A stretch of 64,000 nucleotides of DNA from Parabacteroides sp. AM08-6 (GTDB taxonomy: Bacteria; Bacteroidota; Bacteroidia; Bacteroidales; Tannerellaceae), in assembly GCF_003473295.1 (NCBI RefSeq), contig NZ_QRMP01000014.1, positions 1-64,000 of the forward strand, given 5' to 3'. Under the pieces are notes generated by a model. The model was not told the origin of the DNA. It made no database searches and saw only the letters and a program-made list of their open reading frames with translations. Positions 8,749 to 17,922 of this stretch are shown here, one piece after another (position 1 is the first letter of the stretch; each line of letters opens with the position of its first letter). The position numbers and the translations under genes were made by a program.

Positions 8749-9600
8749 CTATTTTATAACTAAATCCTTTTTATACATCCGGCGATATTCCGTTGCACTC
8801 AGTCCTACTGCGTTTTTAAAGAAACGACTGAAAGTAGCCTGATCTTCAAAACCCAATATCAAAGCTATCTCCTTAGAACTTTTCGACGTATAAAGCAGTA
8901 AACGTTCAGCCTCTGCCTGAATACGGTTATGAATAATGCGAATGGCTGATGGCTGCTGATATGCAGACAAGATATTTGCAAGTGTCTTTGGTGATTTATT
9001 CAGCATATCCGCATATTCCTGCACCTGCTTCTTCTCTTTAAAATAAGTATCTACCAATACATGGAACTTACGAATAGTTTCAAACTGAAAGCTATTTTCA
9101 CGCACAACCCCTTGCCGTTCCTCTGCCATACGCGTACATAATATAATAAAGCGCTTCAACAGTACACGAAGCATTTCATCCTGCAAATGGTCTCCACTGG
9201 CAAACTCTTCTGTCATTATACCCGTTAAAGTTCCAATTTTTCTCTTTTCATCTTCCGACAAAGTAAATGTTGACACATGCGAAGAGCCATGAAATAATAA
9301 TCCATTGCATGAGACCTCATGATCATTACCATGTATGCAATAAAAGTTACTGTTAAACATTAAAGCGTAATATTCTCCATCCACCCTAAGAATTTCAAGA
9401 TGATGCAAATGGGACAACGGAACTAATTGCCCCTCCTTCAATATTATTTGCTGATGATCGATATCCAGTTCTATTTCACCGGAAATCACCCAGATAAACT
9501 TATACAGCGTTTTATCTTTCAATAAAGTCGGTTCCTCATGCAACGAGTCTGTTAAAATAATCCGTCCTTTTATCCTAGTGTTCTCAAATGTCAAATTCAT
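8749..9600 (-). CDS. AraC family transcriptional regulator
   Basis: 283 residues. The N-terminal half reads as a cupin-like sensory domain (GEIELDIDHQQIILKEGQLVPL). The C-terminal 100 residues hold two helix-turn-helix units; the second is SSKEIALILGFEDQATFSRF, the classical AraC signature. It is 20 bases after the other AraC gene and 152 before the RclA-like gene, on the same strand. In E. coli the AraC-type RclR, an HOCl sensor, controls rclA; a similar role for one of these two is inference. Confidence 0.85.
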   Translation of the reverse strand: MNLTFENTRIKGRIILTDSLHEEPTLLKDKTLYKFIWVISGEIELDIDHQQIILKEGQLVPLSHLHHLEILRVDGEYYALMFNSNFYCIHGNDHEVSCNGLLFHGSSHVSTFTLSEDEKRKIGTLTGIMTEEFASGDHLQDEMLRVLLKRFIILCTRMAEERQGVVRENSFQFETIRKFHVLVDTYFKEKKQVQEYADMLNKSPKTLANILSAYQQPSAIRIIHNRIQAEAERLLLYTSKSSKEIALILGFEDQATFSRFFKNAVGLSATEYRRMYKKDLVIK

Positions 9601-9620
9601 AGTATTATTTTTTTATTAAG

Positions 9621-10427
9621 TTATCTCCAGTTACTAGGCAATTCACCTGTATGCCTTCTGAACCAACGTGAAAAAGTATCATAGTTGGAAAATTGAAGCA
9701 TGATAGCGATTTGCGAAGGCCGTAAACGTGTTTTTGTCAATAAATCTTTCGCTTCGAGTAATACATATTTGCTTATCCATTCAGCAGCCGATATTTTCGA
9801 ATAAGCTTTGCATCGATTATTCAATTCCTGCGAAGTCATACCCAACTTCTCTGCATAAAAATACACAGGAGAATGATGATAACGACTAATAAGGGAAGCA
9901 AATTCATAAAACAGAGGCGGTATTTTACTGTCTTTGTCGTCAGCGATATGCCCATCTTGTTGTAAACTCAGTATTAAAGCGCGGAGTAATGATTCTACTA
10001 TTTTCGATCGCAAATCACTCATTCGGGCCAGTTGCGAATTAATCAGCCGGATATAAACCTGCATTTCTTCTATTTCTTCGGAAGAGATATTCCGATATAC
10101 CAACCTTTGCCTGTTCAACAAGAAAGTTTCACTGGCATAAATAACAAAACCCTTGAAACCAGTCTCCGGGAAAGGGGTAATTTCCATTATATCTTCTGTT
10201 GCAACCAAGAGAACCTGGCCATTTTCTATTTTAAAAATATCATCAAATACATTGCATGAAAAAAAGCCTCCGGTACAGACAACCGCCAGCGTACCAGACT
10301 CAAATGATAATAAATCAACCTGTTGTCCAGCTTCAACCTGAATAATCCGTAGCGAATTCTCCAACGTCAGTTCCGACGTCGACACTGTATGATACAAATC
10401 AATCGGTAATATTTTATCAATGTTCAT
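9621..10427 (-). CDS. AraC family transcriptional regulator
   Basis: 268 residues. N-terminal cupin-like region (LLSFESGTLAVVCTGGFFSC), then a C-terminal AraC domain with RPSQIAIMLQFSNYDTFSRW. The protein ends immediately after the second helix-turn-helix, so its C-terminus is short. It is first in a two-gene AraC run with the gene at 8749. The N-terminal domains of the two differ clearly, so they are not a recent duplication. Confidence 0.85.
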   Translation of the reverse strand: MNIDKILPIDLYHTVSTSELTLENSLRIIQVEAGQQVDLLSFESGTLAVVCTGGFFSCNVFDDIFKIENGQVLLVATEDIMEITPFPETGFKGFVIYASETFLLNRQRLVYRNISSEEIEEMQVYIRLINSQLARMSDLRSKIVESLLRALILSLQQDGHIADDKDSKIPPLFYEFASLISRYHHSPVYFYAEKLGMTSQELNNRCKAYSKISAAEWISKYVLLEAKDLLTKTRLRPSQIAIMLQFSNYDTFSRWFRRHTGELPSNWR

Positions 10428-10630
10428 TTTGCTTATTTTTAGTCAGTTAAAATTATCACACTTCGAACATTTAAAGATAGTTATTAGTTTAATACGCTCT
10501 ATTTTTTGGATTAAGTTATAACGTTATTAATAACATTTTATGATAATAAGATACTTTTTATGTTTCTTCCGGCAACTCTCACTCACCTTTATTCTTTTCG
10601 TTTTAAACTTTCATCCTTATTTATTAGTTT

Positions 10631-10638
10631 TATATTTG
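10631..10638 (+). promoter_or_regulatory. -7 element of the GNAT gene
   Basis: TATATTTG, 25 bases before the ATG at 10663; no clear TTG at -33. The 235-base gap between the AraC gene and this gene is AT-rich and otherwise without features I can support. Confidence 0.5.
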
Positions 10639-10662
10639 CAATTCTAAAACGAAAAGATAACA

Positions 10663-11631
10663 ATGGATAAGAAACAACAAATAATAGACCTCTGGCGTAC
10701 CTCTTTCAATGACAGTGACGAATTCATCAAACTGTTTTTCGACCGGGTCTATAACAAGGACAATGTGCTAACCATTGAAAAAGACGGAAAAATCATCTCC
10801 GCCCTACAAGTATTACCCTATACCATGACTTATTATGGGACAGAAATATCTGTCGCTTATATTTATGCAGCCTGCACCTTACCGTCCGAACGAGGGAAAG
10901 GGTTGATGCGCCAATTGCTGCAAAACGCATTTGAAGTAATGAAATACCGGAAATATGCGCTCACAGCTATTATACCTGCCGATCCGTGGCTGTTCGATTA
11001 TTACCGGGAAGCTGGATATACAGAAGCTTTCGATTATTCGGAAGAGACTTATATCCGCCCTGAAAAACCTGTATGGGAACCATACTTGACGGTTGTAACA
11101 CCTGAAGTTCCCTCCGTGGATTCCCTTTATGAATTTTTTAACCGCAAATTACGCGAACGTACTTGCTGCATGCTACATACCTACGATGATTTCATCACAA
11201 TCCTTCGAGACATTCAACTTTCAGGCGGTCAAGTTCTTACTGCGTTAAATGATGAAGAAAAACCTGTTGGCATGGCATTTATTCGCCCACTTGACAAAGA
11301 TAAGCCTATTCTACAAGAAAACAAGTCCATTTATATCACAGAATTGCTTTATGACGATGCGCATGTTCAGAAACTATTATTACAGGAAGCGACTTTACAA
11401 AATAACGTATCCAAAGCCATTTATCGTACCCCTTTCTTAGGACCGGGTACTTATCCGTTGGGAATGGCATGTGTACTCGACAGAGACCGACTTATCCATC
11501 ATTGGGCTTCTACCCACGAGAATTCAGTCCTTGACATTGGAGAACTAAAAAAAATGGACACACAGTCACTTACCCGTATTCTACTTGATTATCAGAGTCG
11601 TGAAGCCTATATGAGCCTGATGCTGGATTGA
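10663..11631 (+). CDS. GNAT family acetyltransferase (Eis-like N-terminal part)
   Basis: 322 residues. The acetyl-CoA site is visible as the segment YAACTLPSERGKGLMRQLLQ, shortened to its key RGKGLM (R/QxxGxG/A). After the GNAT fold (about 1-150) a second, weaker region continues to the C-terminus, as in Eis-like proteins that carry two GNAT folds. Substrate unknown. It is a single gene convergent with the nuclease gene, only 8 bases apart, with no obvious terminator between. Confidence 0.75.
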   Translation: MDKKQQIIDLWRTSFNDSDEFIKLFFDRVYNKDNVLTIEKDGKIISALQVLPYTMTYYGTEISVAYIYAACTLPSERGKGLMRQLLQNAFEVMKYRKYALTAIIPADPWLFDYYREAGYTEAFDYSEETYIRPEKPVWEPYLTVVTPEVPSVDSLYEFFNRKLRERTCCMLHTYDDFITILRDIQLSGGQVLTALNDEEKPVGMAFIRPLDKDKPILQENKSIYITELLYDDAHVQKLLLQEATLQNNVSKAIYRTPFLGPGTYPLGMACVLDRDRLIHHWASTHENSVLDIGELKKMDTQSLTRILLDYQSREAYMSLMLD

Positions 11632-11639
11632 GAGATTCC

Positions 11640-14537
11640 TCATTTCCCGCAAATATCTTTAAAAGGACAATAAGCACAAGCTTTTCCGGTCGGTGTCTGT
11701 ACAAAAGGCACATCCGCACTGAATATTTCATCCAGACATTTACGAAGTCCGGTTTCAAATTCAGCATAATAATTGGCAAAGTCTGTTACCGGCTCTATTT
11801 TCGTTCTATCGACACGTTGACAAACTATCGGATTAAATGAGGATGAAAACAAAGTACGCATATAATAAATACCTGGTTGTATAAATTTTCCGGTAGGAAC
11901 TTCGTCATACATCCAAGCATACATAAATACTTGCATAACAGCTTTTGAACGTTCCGTTTCCTCTTTATTAAACAAATTGTCTATGGAAGTAAAAACAGTT
12001 GTTCCGCTCCCACTCTTATAATCAATTATCCGAACAACATTATCCACTTCGTCTATACGGTCAATAAAACCTTTCAACTGAATTTCACTCTTATCTGTCA
12101 GACAGAACAATCGATTCATCTTTTTTTCTGATTCGACATAACGGAAAGGTGTCAATTTAATATCACACTCCAATATTTTCTCAACATATTTCCGTATCAT
12201 CTCTCCTATCAGGAAATTCTGTCCGGTCAAAGGTCGTGCAACATCTGTTTTAAAAAAGATTTCAGCAAAAGCACGTGCAATAGTTCCGGTTAAGACGGTT
12301 GTATCTTTTTTAATTAATTTCAGCAAATCAGCCGTCACCATCTTACCGCAGAAAGGCAAATAAAGTTCTTCCATTACTTTATGCAAAATACTGCCGAATA
12401 CATTGCTTTCTATCGTCTCACTTACCTCATCTTCCTCTTGAATACCTTCAACAACAGAGAAATAGAATTTCAGCGGACAATCCAGATATGTATTCACAGC
12501 ACTAGCTGAAATAGCACGCGAACCTCCTTTACGAAAAGCATTCAAGCGGCATAATATCTCATCACTTTTCTCGACTTGCAATACCGGAGTTTTGGAAGAG
12601 GAAACATTGTAAACCACTAATTTGTTTTCTATCGGTTCCTCATAATGGTAATGCAACTGATGAACAAAACGGCTGACTTCACCGGTTTGCAATCCATTAC
12701 TACGAGTATCGTACAACAAACTCACGTGGCTTGCCCTGTAGATTAAACGATAAAAATGATATGCCCAGACACTGTCCTGATGCTCATAAGTAGGCAACCC
12801 GAAACCACGACGTAAATTATAAGGAATAAACGAATTAGCCGTTTTTCTGAGAGGAAAAACACCTTCATTCATTGATAATATGATTAAACGGTCAAAATCG
12901 AGTGCCCGCGTTTCGAGTACTCCCATAATTTGTAAACCGGAAAGAGGTTCACCGTGGAAAGGAATGGTTATCGTATCCGTCACCCGTTTCAAGAGACGAA
13001 AATAAGTGTCGATTTTCATTTCGACATGTGCTTCCTGCATCACTTCCTTCATTCGGTTGACCGTTACAAAATAATGGAAAATAAATTCTTGTTCAAGGTC
13101 ATTTGTACGTTGTGTCGCATCGTCTTCCTCCTCTTCGCCGGATAAGGACGACATGACTCTATTCAATTCCTGTAAAACACGAATCAAATAATCCGCAAAT
13201 GTATCAACTGTCGTCACAGGAGTAAACAGGATTGATAATAAAGAAGTTTTATTCAAATCAGCAGAACTGATGTATATCTTATTATTTTCCGATATGTCCT
13301 TAACCAAAGCAGCCATAATGTCCGGTGCAGTCGTTGTAATATAACGGTGGTTCAAAATAGGCAAAACATCCCGGAAATAAAAAAGCGGTTGCCGTTCCAC
13401 ATAACGAATGTTTTTCTGCAAGGCCAAGATATACTCCATCAAGGAAGCAACCGGAGTCCCCGCCAATGGGTATCCCATCGTCACATTAATCCGGCGGATT
13501 TGTTCAGGTATTGCATTTAACACCGGAATCAGCAAATGTTCGTCCGGAAGAATAATAGCCGTACGCAAAGCCTCCTCCGGACTCATCTCATCCTTCCGGC
13601 AAAGCTCACTCAGGATTGTATGTACTTGTTTGGCCTGTCCGACACCGGAAGGAATACCGATTACTTCTATTTTTGCAGGAGTATCCTTTTCTCGGCTTTT
13701 TCCTGTCGAGCCGGCATCTATTGTCAGTTTGGAAGGGAATAATTTCTGATTTCGTTCCACAAAGTAAGAGGCCTTATTATCCGGGTCTGTGACTTTAGGG
13801 GAAGCATAATCCCAGTAAAAATCAGCAATATCCTGTTTTTGAAGTTCGGTAAGAAATGTTTCTTCGGCAACGGACAAAGCATTCAACCCGACAAATACCA
13901 CCTTTGCATAAGGCAACTCACAACATTTACCCTGCTTCAGATTTTCCACCACTTCCCGGAATATCATGCCTTCATACCCCTGTCCTTCGTCTGATAATGC
14001 CGCCCTCAAATCCGTATATAAAGCATATAAAATTTCCCAGATAGCCAAAAACTCTTTTTGATTCGGTGCATCCCCTTTCGGATAAAAAGACGACCAGAAA
14101 GTACGGATAGCCTGAATTTGTCCCTCACTCAGGAAACTAAAGTCATTCTCTATCTCGCGCAAATCGGTCACATTCATAAAAAGCATACGGGCATCCACCA
14201 TATACTTGTCGATGTCGTCAAAATCGTTCAGCAACATTTCACCCCAATAAAGAAACTCATCAAATGTTTCCGATGAACCACTATGACGGAGATAAATATC
14301 ATACAACATAAACAACATACTAATCCTGTCTGCCGTCTGTTTGCCGCTCAGTTGCACAAACAAATCGTTTATCGTCAGGACAGTAGGCGAAAACAATGGC
14401 TTTTCGGCAACCTCCGAAAGATATTTCTGAAAGAAAAGTCCCGTACGTCTGTTCGGAAACACAAAAGCCAGCCGGCTGATTTCCGCTCCATATTCTTTAT
14501 AAAAAAGGGATGCTATCTGATATAGGAATGGTACCAT
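11640..14537 (-). CDS. PD-(D/E)XK nuclease, AddB/RexB-like subunit
   Basis: 965 residues. The family joins a degenerate helicase body to a C-terminal RecB-like nuclease. Nuclease residues: GFIDRIDEVDNVVRIIDYKSG (Asp and DYK). Four cysteines for an Fe-S cluster: LDCPLKF and, at the end, CAYCPFKDIC (CX2CX5C), the AddB arrangement. No ATP-binding P-loop is evident at the N-terminus, as expected for the B subunit. It should act with an AddA helicase-nuclease in double-strand break repair; no addA lies in this window. Confidence 0.85.
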   Translation of the reverse strand: MVPFLYQIASLFYKEYGAEISRLAFVFPNRRTGLFFQKYLSEVAEKPLFSPTVLTINDLFVQLSGKQTADRISMLFMLYDIYLRHSGSSETFDEFLYWGEMLLNDFDDIDKYMVDARMLFMNVTDLREIENDFSFLSEGQIQAIRTFWSSFYPKGDAPNQKEFLAIWEILYALYTDLRAALSDEGQGYEGMIFREVVENLKQGKCCELPYAKVVFVGLNALSVAEETFLTELQKQDIADFYWDYASPKVTDPDNKASYFVERNQKLFPSKLTIDAGSTGKSREKDTPAKIEVIGIPSGVGQAKQVHTILSELCRKDEMSPEEALRTAIILPDEHLLIPVLNAIPEQIRRINVTMGYPLAGTPVASLMEYILALQKNIRYVERQPLFYFRDVLPILNHRYITTTAPDIMAALVKDISENNKIYISSADLNKTSLLSILFTPVTTVDTFADYLIRVLQELNRVMSSLSGEEEEDDATQRTNDLEQEFIFHYFVTVNRMKEVMQEAHVEMKIDTYFRLLKRVTDTITIPFHGEPLSGLQIMGVLETRALDFDRLIILSMNEGVFPLRKTANSFIPYNLRRGFGLPTYEHQDSVWAYHFYRLIYRASHVSLLYDTRSNGLQTGEVSRFVHQLHYHYEEPIENKLVVYNVSSSKTPVLQVEKSDEILCRLNAFRKGGSRAISASAVNTYLDCPLKFYFSVVEGIQEEDEVSETIESNVFGSILHKVMEELYLPFCGKMVTADLLKLIKKDTTVLTGTIARAFAEIFFKTDVARPLTGQNFLIGEMIRKYVEKILECDIKLTPFRYVESEKKMNRLFCLTDKSEIQLKGFIDRIDEVDNVVRIIDYKSGSGTTVFTSIDNLFNKEETERSKAVMQVFMYAWMYDEVPTGKFIQPGIYYMRTLFSSSFNPIVCQRVDRTKIEPVTDFANYYAEFETGLRKCLDEIFSADVPFVQTPTGKACAYCPFKDICGK

Positions 14538-14581
14538 TCATTTTTCAATTTATACACAAACTTACATAAAAAATTGCCGAT

Positions 14582-15400
14582 TCATATGTCATCATTAAAA
14601 AAAGCAATTAATTCTTCCAGCGGAACGAATTTATATCCTTTTCTTTTCAGAGCCCGGATTAGTTCATCCAATCGATTATAAAACTTATCCGTTCGATTAG
14701 GATGCGTACCCAAATGCACTAAAAGTAAATGTCCGTTCAAACCATTCTTCGCCTCATATTCCATGATACGCTCATAAATTTCCTGACTACTCTTATAATT
14801 CTTCATATCCGGCGTTGTATAATCAGCATTCGAACCGCTTCCGGGAGTAAAATTAACGATTTGTATTCCCAAGCTCTTTGCCCAGCCGGCAACCTCTTTA
14901 TTATACCATTCATAAGGAGGAATAAAGAAAGGAGCCTTCTCATATTCAATACCGGCTTCAGCCAGAACTTTATAATTCGCCATTATATCCGTAATAAAAT
15001 CCTCTTTTGTAATCAAAGTTGAATCTCTCTTTCCCCAATCGCAATACAAAGGATGTTTGTCTGAATGTCCACCCAGATAATGTCCATCTTTTTGAATAGC
15101 CTTGATAACATCCGGAAATTTCCGGAAAAAGCCGCTCGTAAAAAAGAAAGCGCCTTTCACATGCTGTTTGTCCAACGTTCTCAATATACTCGAAGCACCA
15201 TCCGCTTGTCCGGCAGCAGTAAAAATCAAAGTCAATTCTTTTTGGGACGTATCACCTCTAACGATGCCACCGGCATCGTAAACAACGGACTTCAAGGCAT
15301 TCACACCTCCACCTGCAGACAGATTCGCCCGCATCTCACTTTCCGCACAAATATCAATCACAAGATATATACACGACAGAAATAATATAAGTCTTTTCAT
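14582..15400 (-). CDS. Polysaccharide deacetylase-like secreted protein
   Basis: 272 residues from ATG 15400 (MKRLILFL), with a signal peptide ending about ICA. The fold is NodB-like: HSDKH (zinc His pair, motif 2) and LLLVHLGTHP (motif 5) are present. The first motif, usually TFDDGP, reads FTAAGQADG, keeping one Asp but lacking the first; the usual RPPYG is FIPPYEW. I recall related Bacteroidetes proteins with a GHEFADG variant, so this may be a subfamily with altered chemistry rather than a dead enzyme. It follows the aldo/keto reductase gene by about 33 bases. Confidence 0.75.
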   Translation of the reverse strand: MKRLILFLSCIYLVIDICAESEMRANLSAGGGVNALKSVVYDAGGIVRGDTSQKELTLIFTAAGQADGASSILRTLDKQHVKGAFFFTSGFFRKFPDVIKAIQKDGHYLGGHSDKHPLYCDWGKRDSTLITKEDFITDIMANYKVLAEAGIEYEKAPFFIPPYEWYNKEVAGWAKSLGIQIVNFTPGSGSNADYTTPDMKNYKSSQEIYERIMEYEAKNGLNGHLLLVHLGTHPNRTDKFYNRLDELIRALKRKGYKFVPLEELIAFFNDDI

Positions 15401-15433
15401 CATTGACTTTAAAATTCGAAATACAAACAAAGA

Positions 15434-16429
15434 TTATTCCGAAAGAACAATTTCTATCCGTTGCAGCTCCTCGCTTGTAAACTCCACATTTTGTAAAGCT
15501 TTCAGATTATCCATCAATTGTCCGACCGAACTGGCGCCGACGAGAACACTTGTCACACGCTCATCTTTCAGCAACCAAGCAATCGCCATCTCTGCCAATG
15601 TCTGCCCGCGGGAAACAGCAATTTCATTCAATCGGCGGATTTTATTTACAACTCTTTCAGTCACTTGCTCACGCTGTAAATGGCCGGTTGATTTTGCTGC
15701 ACGCGAATTTTCAGGAATACCATCCAAATATTTATCCGTCAGCAATCCTTGTGCCAACGGGGAAAAAGCAATCATCCCCACTCCCTCCTCTTTCAACAAA
15801 GGGAGCAAATCCGGTTCCGTCCAACGATCCAGCATCGAATAACGGGCCTGATGTATGAGGCAGGGAACGCGGTATTCTTTTAATATGGCCAAAGCCTCTT
15901 TCGTTTGTTCCGCATTATAATTGGATATTCCCACATACAAAGCTTTTCCCTGACGAACAATATCGGCCAATGCTCCCATTGTTTCCTCTACAGGTGTTTC
16001 AGGATCAGGACGATGGGAGTAAAAAATATCCACATAATCCAACCCCATCCGCTTCAGACTTTGCTCCAGACTTGCCATCAGATACTTACGGCTGCCCCAG
16101 TTGCCATACGGACCTGGCCACATATCATAGCCGGCTTTCGTGGAAATCACAAGCTCATCCCGATAAACTCCCAATCCTTTTTTCAGTATCCGCCCAAAAT
16201 TCTCCTCTGCAGAGCCATATACCGGGCCATAATTATTTGCCAAATCGAAATGCGTAATTCCATTATCAAAAGCCGTATAAGCAATCTGAATAAATTGACT
16301 GAATACATCCACACTCCCGAAATTGTGCCATAACCCCAAAGATATTGGTGGTAACAATAATCCGCTGCGCCCGCAACGCTTGTAAGCCATATTGGAATAA
16401 CGGTTTTCGTTTGCTTTGTAAGTTTCCAT
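15434..16429 (-). CDS. Aldo/keto reductase (YghZ/L-glyceraldehyde 3-phosphate reductase type)
   Basis: 331 residues from ATG 16429 (METYKANENRY). Motifs: HFDLANNYGPVYGSAEENFG (catalytic Asp and Tyr), a conserved Lys in STKAGYDMWPGPYG, YIFYSHRPD-like DIFYSHRPDPETP and the C-terminal NADPH-binding SVLVGASS. The WPGPYGNWGSRKYL stretch is typical of the YghZ subfamily, which reduces small aldehydes including methylglyoxal in E. coli. Start upstream at 16456 is possible but adds nothing conserved. Confidence 0.88.
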   Translation of the reverse strand: METYKANENRYSNMAYKRCGRSGLLLPPISLGLWHNFGSVDVFSQFIQIAYTAFDNGITHFDLANNYGPVYGSAEENFGRILKKGLGVYRDELVISTKAGYDMWPGPYGNWGSRKYLMASLEQSLKRMGLDYVDIFYSHRPDPETPVEETMGALADIVRQGKALYVGISNYNAEQTKEALAILKEYRVPCLIHQARYSMLDRWTEPDLLPLLKEEGVGMIAFSPLAQGLLTDKYLDGIPENSRAAKSTGHLQREQVTERVVNKIRRLNEIAVSRGQTLAEMAIAWLLKDERVTSVLVGASSVGQLMDNLKALQNVEFTSEELQRIEIVLSE

Positions 16430-16764
16430 GATATAATCTATTAGTTCAATATACAAATATAATAAGATTACTCGGAAAAGAGAAGGAAGTTGCCTGACAG
16501 AAAAGGAAATATGCAGAAATAAAAAAGGCTATCCTCACGGACAGCCAATCTTCATTGTTAACCTTAAATCTAATACCATGAAAAACACAGTGCAAATATA
16601 GAGCTTTTATGTTATGTAGCATAACTTTTCGCTTGGAAATCTCATATCTTTAACCATGTTTAACAGAAACATGTTATAAAACATATCTTTTTGCAGATTT
16701 AAGGGGTCATATCCATTACATTAAAATAACAAAATGAAACATCTTCTATTATAATATGTATAAG
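16430..16764. other. Intergenic region with a small hairpin RNA-like element
   Basis: 335 bases between the aldo/keto reductase and tdh. It holds the element at 16521-16600; the rest (16610-16764) is AT-rich and shows no gene. Confidence 0.6.
16521..16600 (-). ncRNA. Candidate short RNA, copy A of a two-copy hairpin element
   Basis: On the minus strand: -7 box TATATTTG (16600-16593), a stem TTCATGGT/ACAATGAA with a loop holding TTAAGGTT, then a terminator hairpin GGCTGTCC-GTGA-GGATAGCC followed by six T (16526-16521). The RNA would be about 65 nt. A second copy with different stem bases lies at 39014-39065. On the plus strand the same bases hold a 7-codon ORF, ATG at 16578, so a leader-peptide reading is also possible. 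Confidence 0.45.
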
Positions 16765-17718
16765 TTATCGATTGAAGCGAATTTTCAATTTAGCCAACAT
16801 ATCCTGAGTCATGGCATCCAAATCATATTCCGGCTTCCATCCCCATTCAGCACGGGCACAAGTATCGTCCAGCGAATTAGGCCAAGAGTCGGCAATAGCC
16901 TGGCGCAACGGGTCTACATCATATTCCATCTGGAAATCAGGAATATATTTCTTAATATTGTTATAGATGATTTCCGGATCGAAACTCATGGATGCAATAT
17001 TGAATGAATTACGATGCACAAAATTAGTAGAATCAGCCTCCATAATTTCAATCGCTGCACGCAGACCGTCCGGCATATACATCATATCCATGAAAGTACC
17101 GGCTTTTATCGGACAAACGAATTTTTCACCCTTTGCCGCAGAATAATAAATATCGACAGCATAATCGGTTGTTCCGCCACCCGGAGGAGTTACGTAAGAA
17201 ATAAGTCCGGGAAAACGTACCGAACGTGTGTCTACACCAAAACGAATATTGTAATAATCACTCAGAAGTTCACCGGAAACCTTTGTTACACCGTACATTG
17301 TACGCGGATTACGAATAGTGTCCTGAGGAGTTTTGTCTTTTGGCGTATTATTGCCGAAAACACCGATTGAACTCGGAGTAAATACGGCACAATGCATTTC
17401 ACGAGCCACTTCCAGTACATTGAACAGACCGCCCATACCAATCTTCCATGCCAACTGCGGTTTCGCCTCGGCTACGGCAGACAAAAGGGCTGCAAGATTA
17501 TAGATTGTGTCTATATTATATTTCGACACAGTTTCGGCAATCTGCTGCTCGTTTGTAATATCGACTATCGCAGAAGGTCCCGATTCCAACAATTCACCTT
17601 TCGGTTCTGCACCGGGGATATAACCTGCTACAATGTTTCCACCATAGATACTTCTTAACTTCATGGTCAACTCTGAGCCAATCTGACCGGTAGAACCAAT
17701 AACTAATACATTCTTCAT
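16765..17718 (-). CDS. tdh: L-threonine 3-dehydrogenase, NAD-dependent epimerase type
   Basis: 317 residues, the short-chain (GalE-like) form rather than the zinc form. N-terminal GSTGQIGSELTMKL (GxxGxxG), catalytic YGVTKVSGE (YxxxK), and the STPGGGTTDYAVD-like segment TPPGGGTTDYAVDIYY. It oxidises threonine to 2-amino-3-ketobutyrate with NAD+. kbl, which uses that product, is divergently placed 204 bases away. A -7 box TACCTTTG lies at 17761-17754 on the minus strand. Confidence 0.92.
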   Translation of the reverse strand: MKNVLVIGSTGQIGSELTMKLRSIYGGNIVAGYIPGAEPKGELLESGPSAIVDITNEQQIAETVSKYNIDTIYNLAALLSAVAEAKPQLAWKIGMGGLFNVLEVAREMHCAVFTPSSIGVFGNNTPKDKTPQDTIRNPRTMYGVTKVSGELLSDYYNIRFGVDTRSVRFPGLISYVTPPGGGTTDYAVDIYYSAAKGEKFVCPIKAGTFMDMMYMPDGLRAAIEIMEADSTNFVHRNSFNIASMSFDPEIIYNNIKKYIPDFQMEYDVDPLRQAIADSWPNSLDDTCARAEWGWKPEYDLDAMTQDMLAKLKIRFNR

Positions 17719-17922
17719 TGCGTTTTTATGTTCTTTATAAGTTTTTTGTGTGACAAAGGTATAGAGAATAAAATAGTTCTTGCATGATTTTCTCGTATTT
17801 TTTAAGCAATATATTCAAAAAAAATATGACCTTTGTCACTGCGGCAAACATTTTTCAACTTAGTTGCCACTAATCTGAATAGATTGTCAACTTAATAAAA
17901 AATACTAACAAAAAACAAAGTT

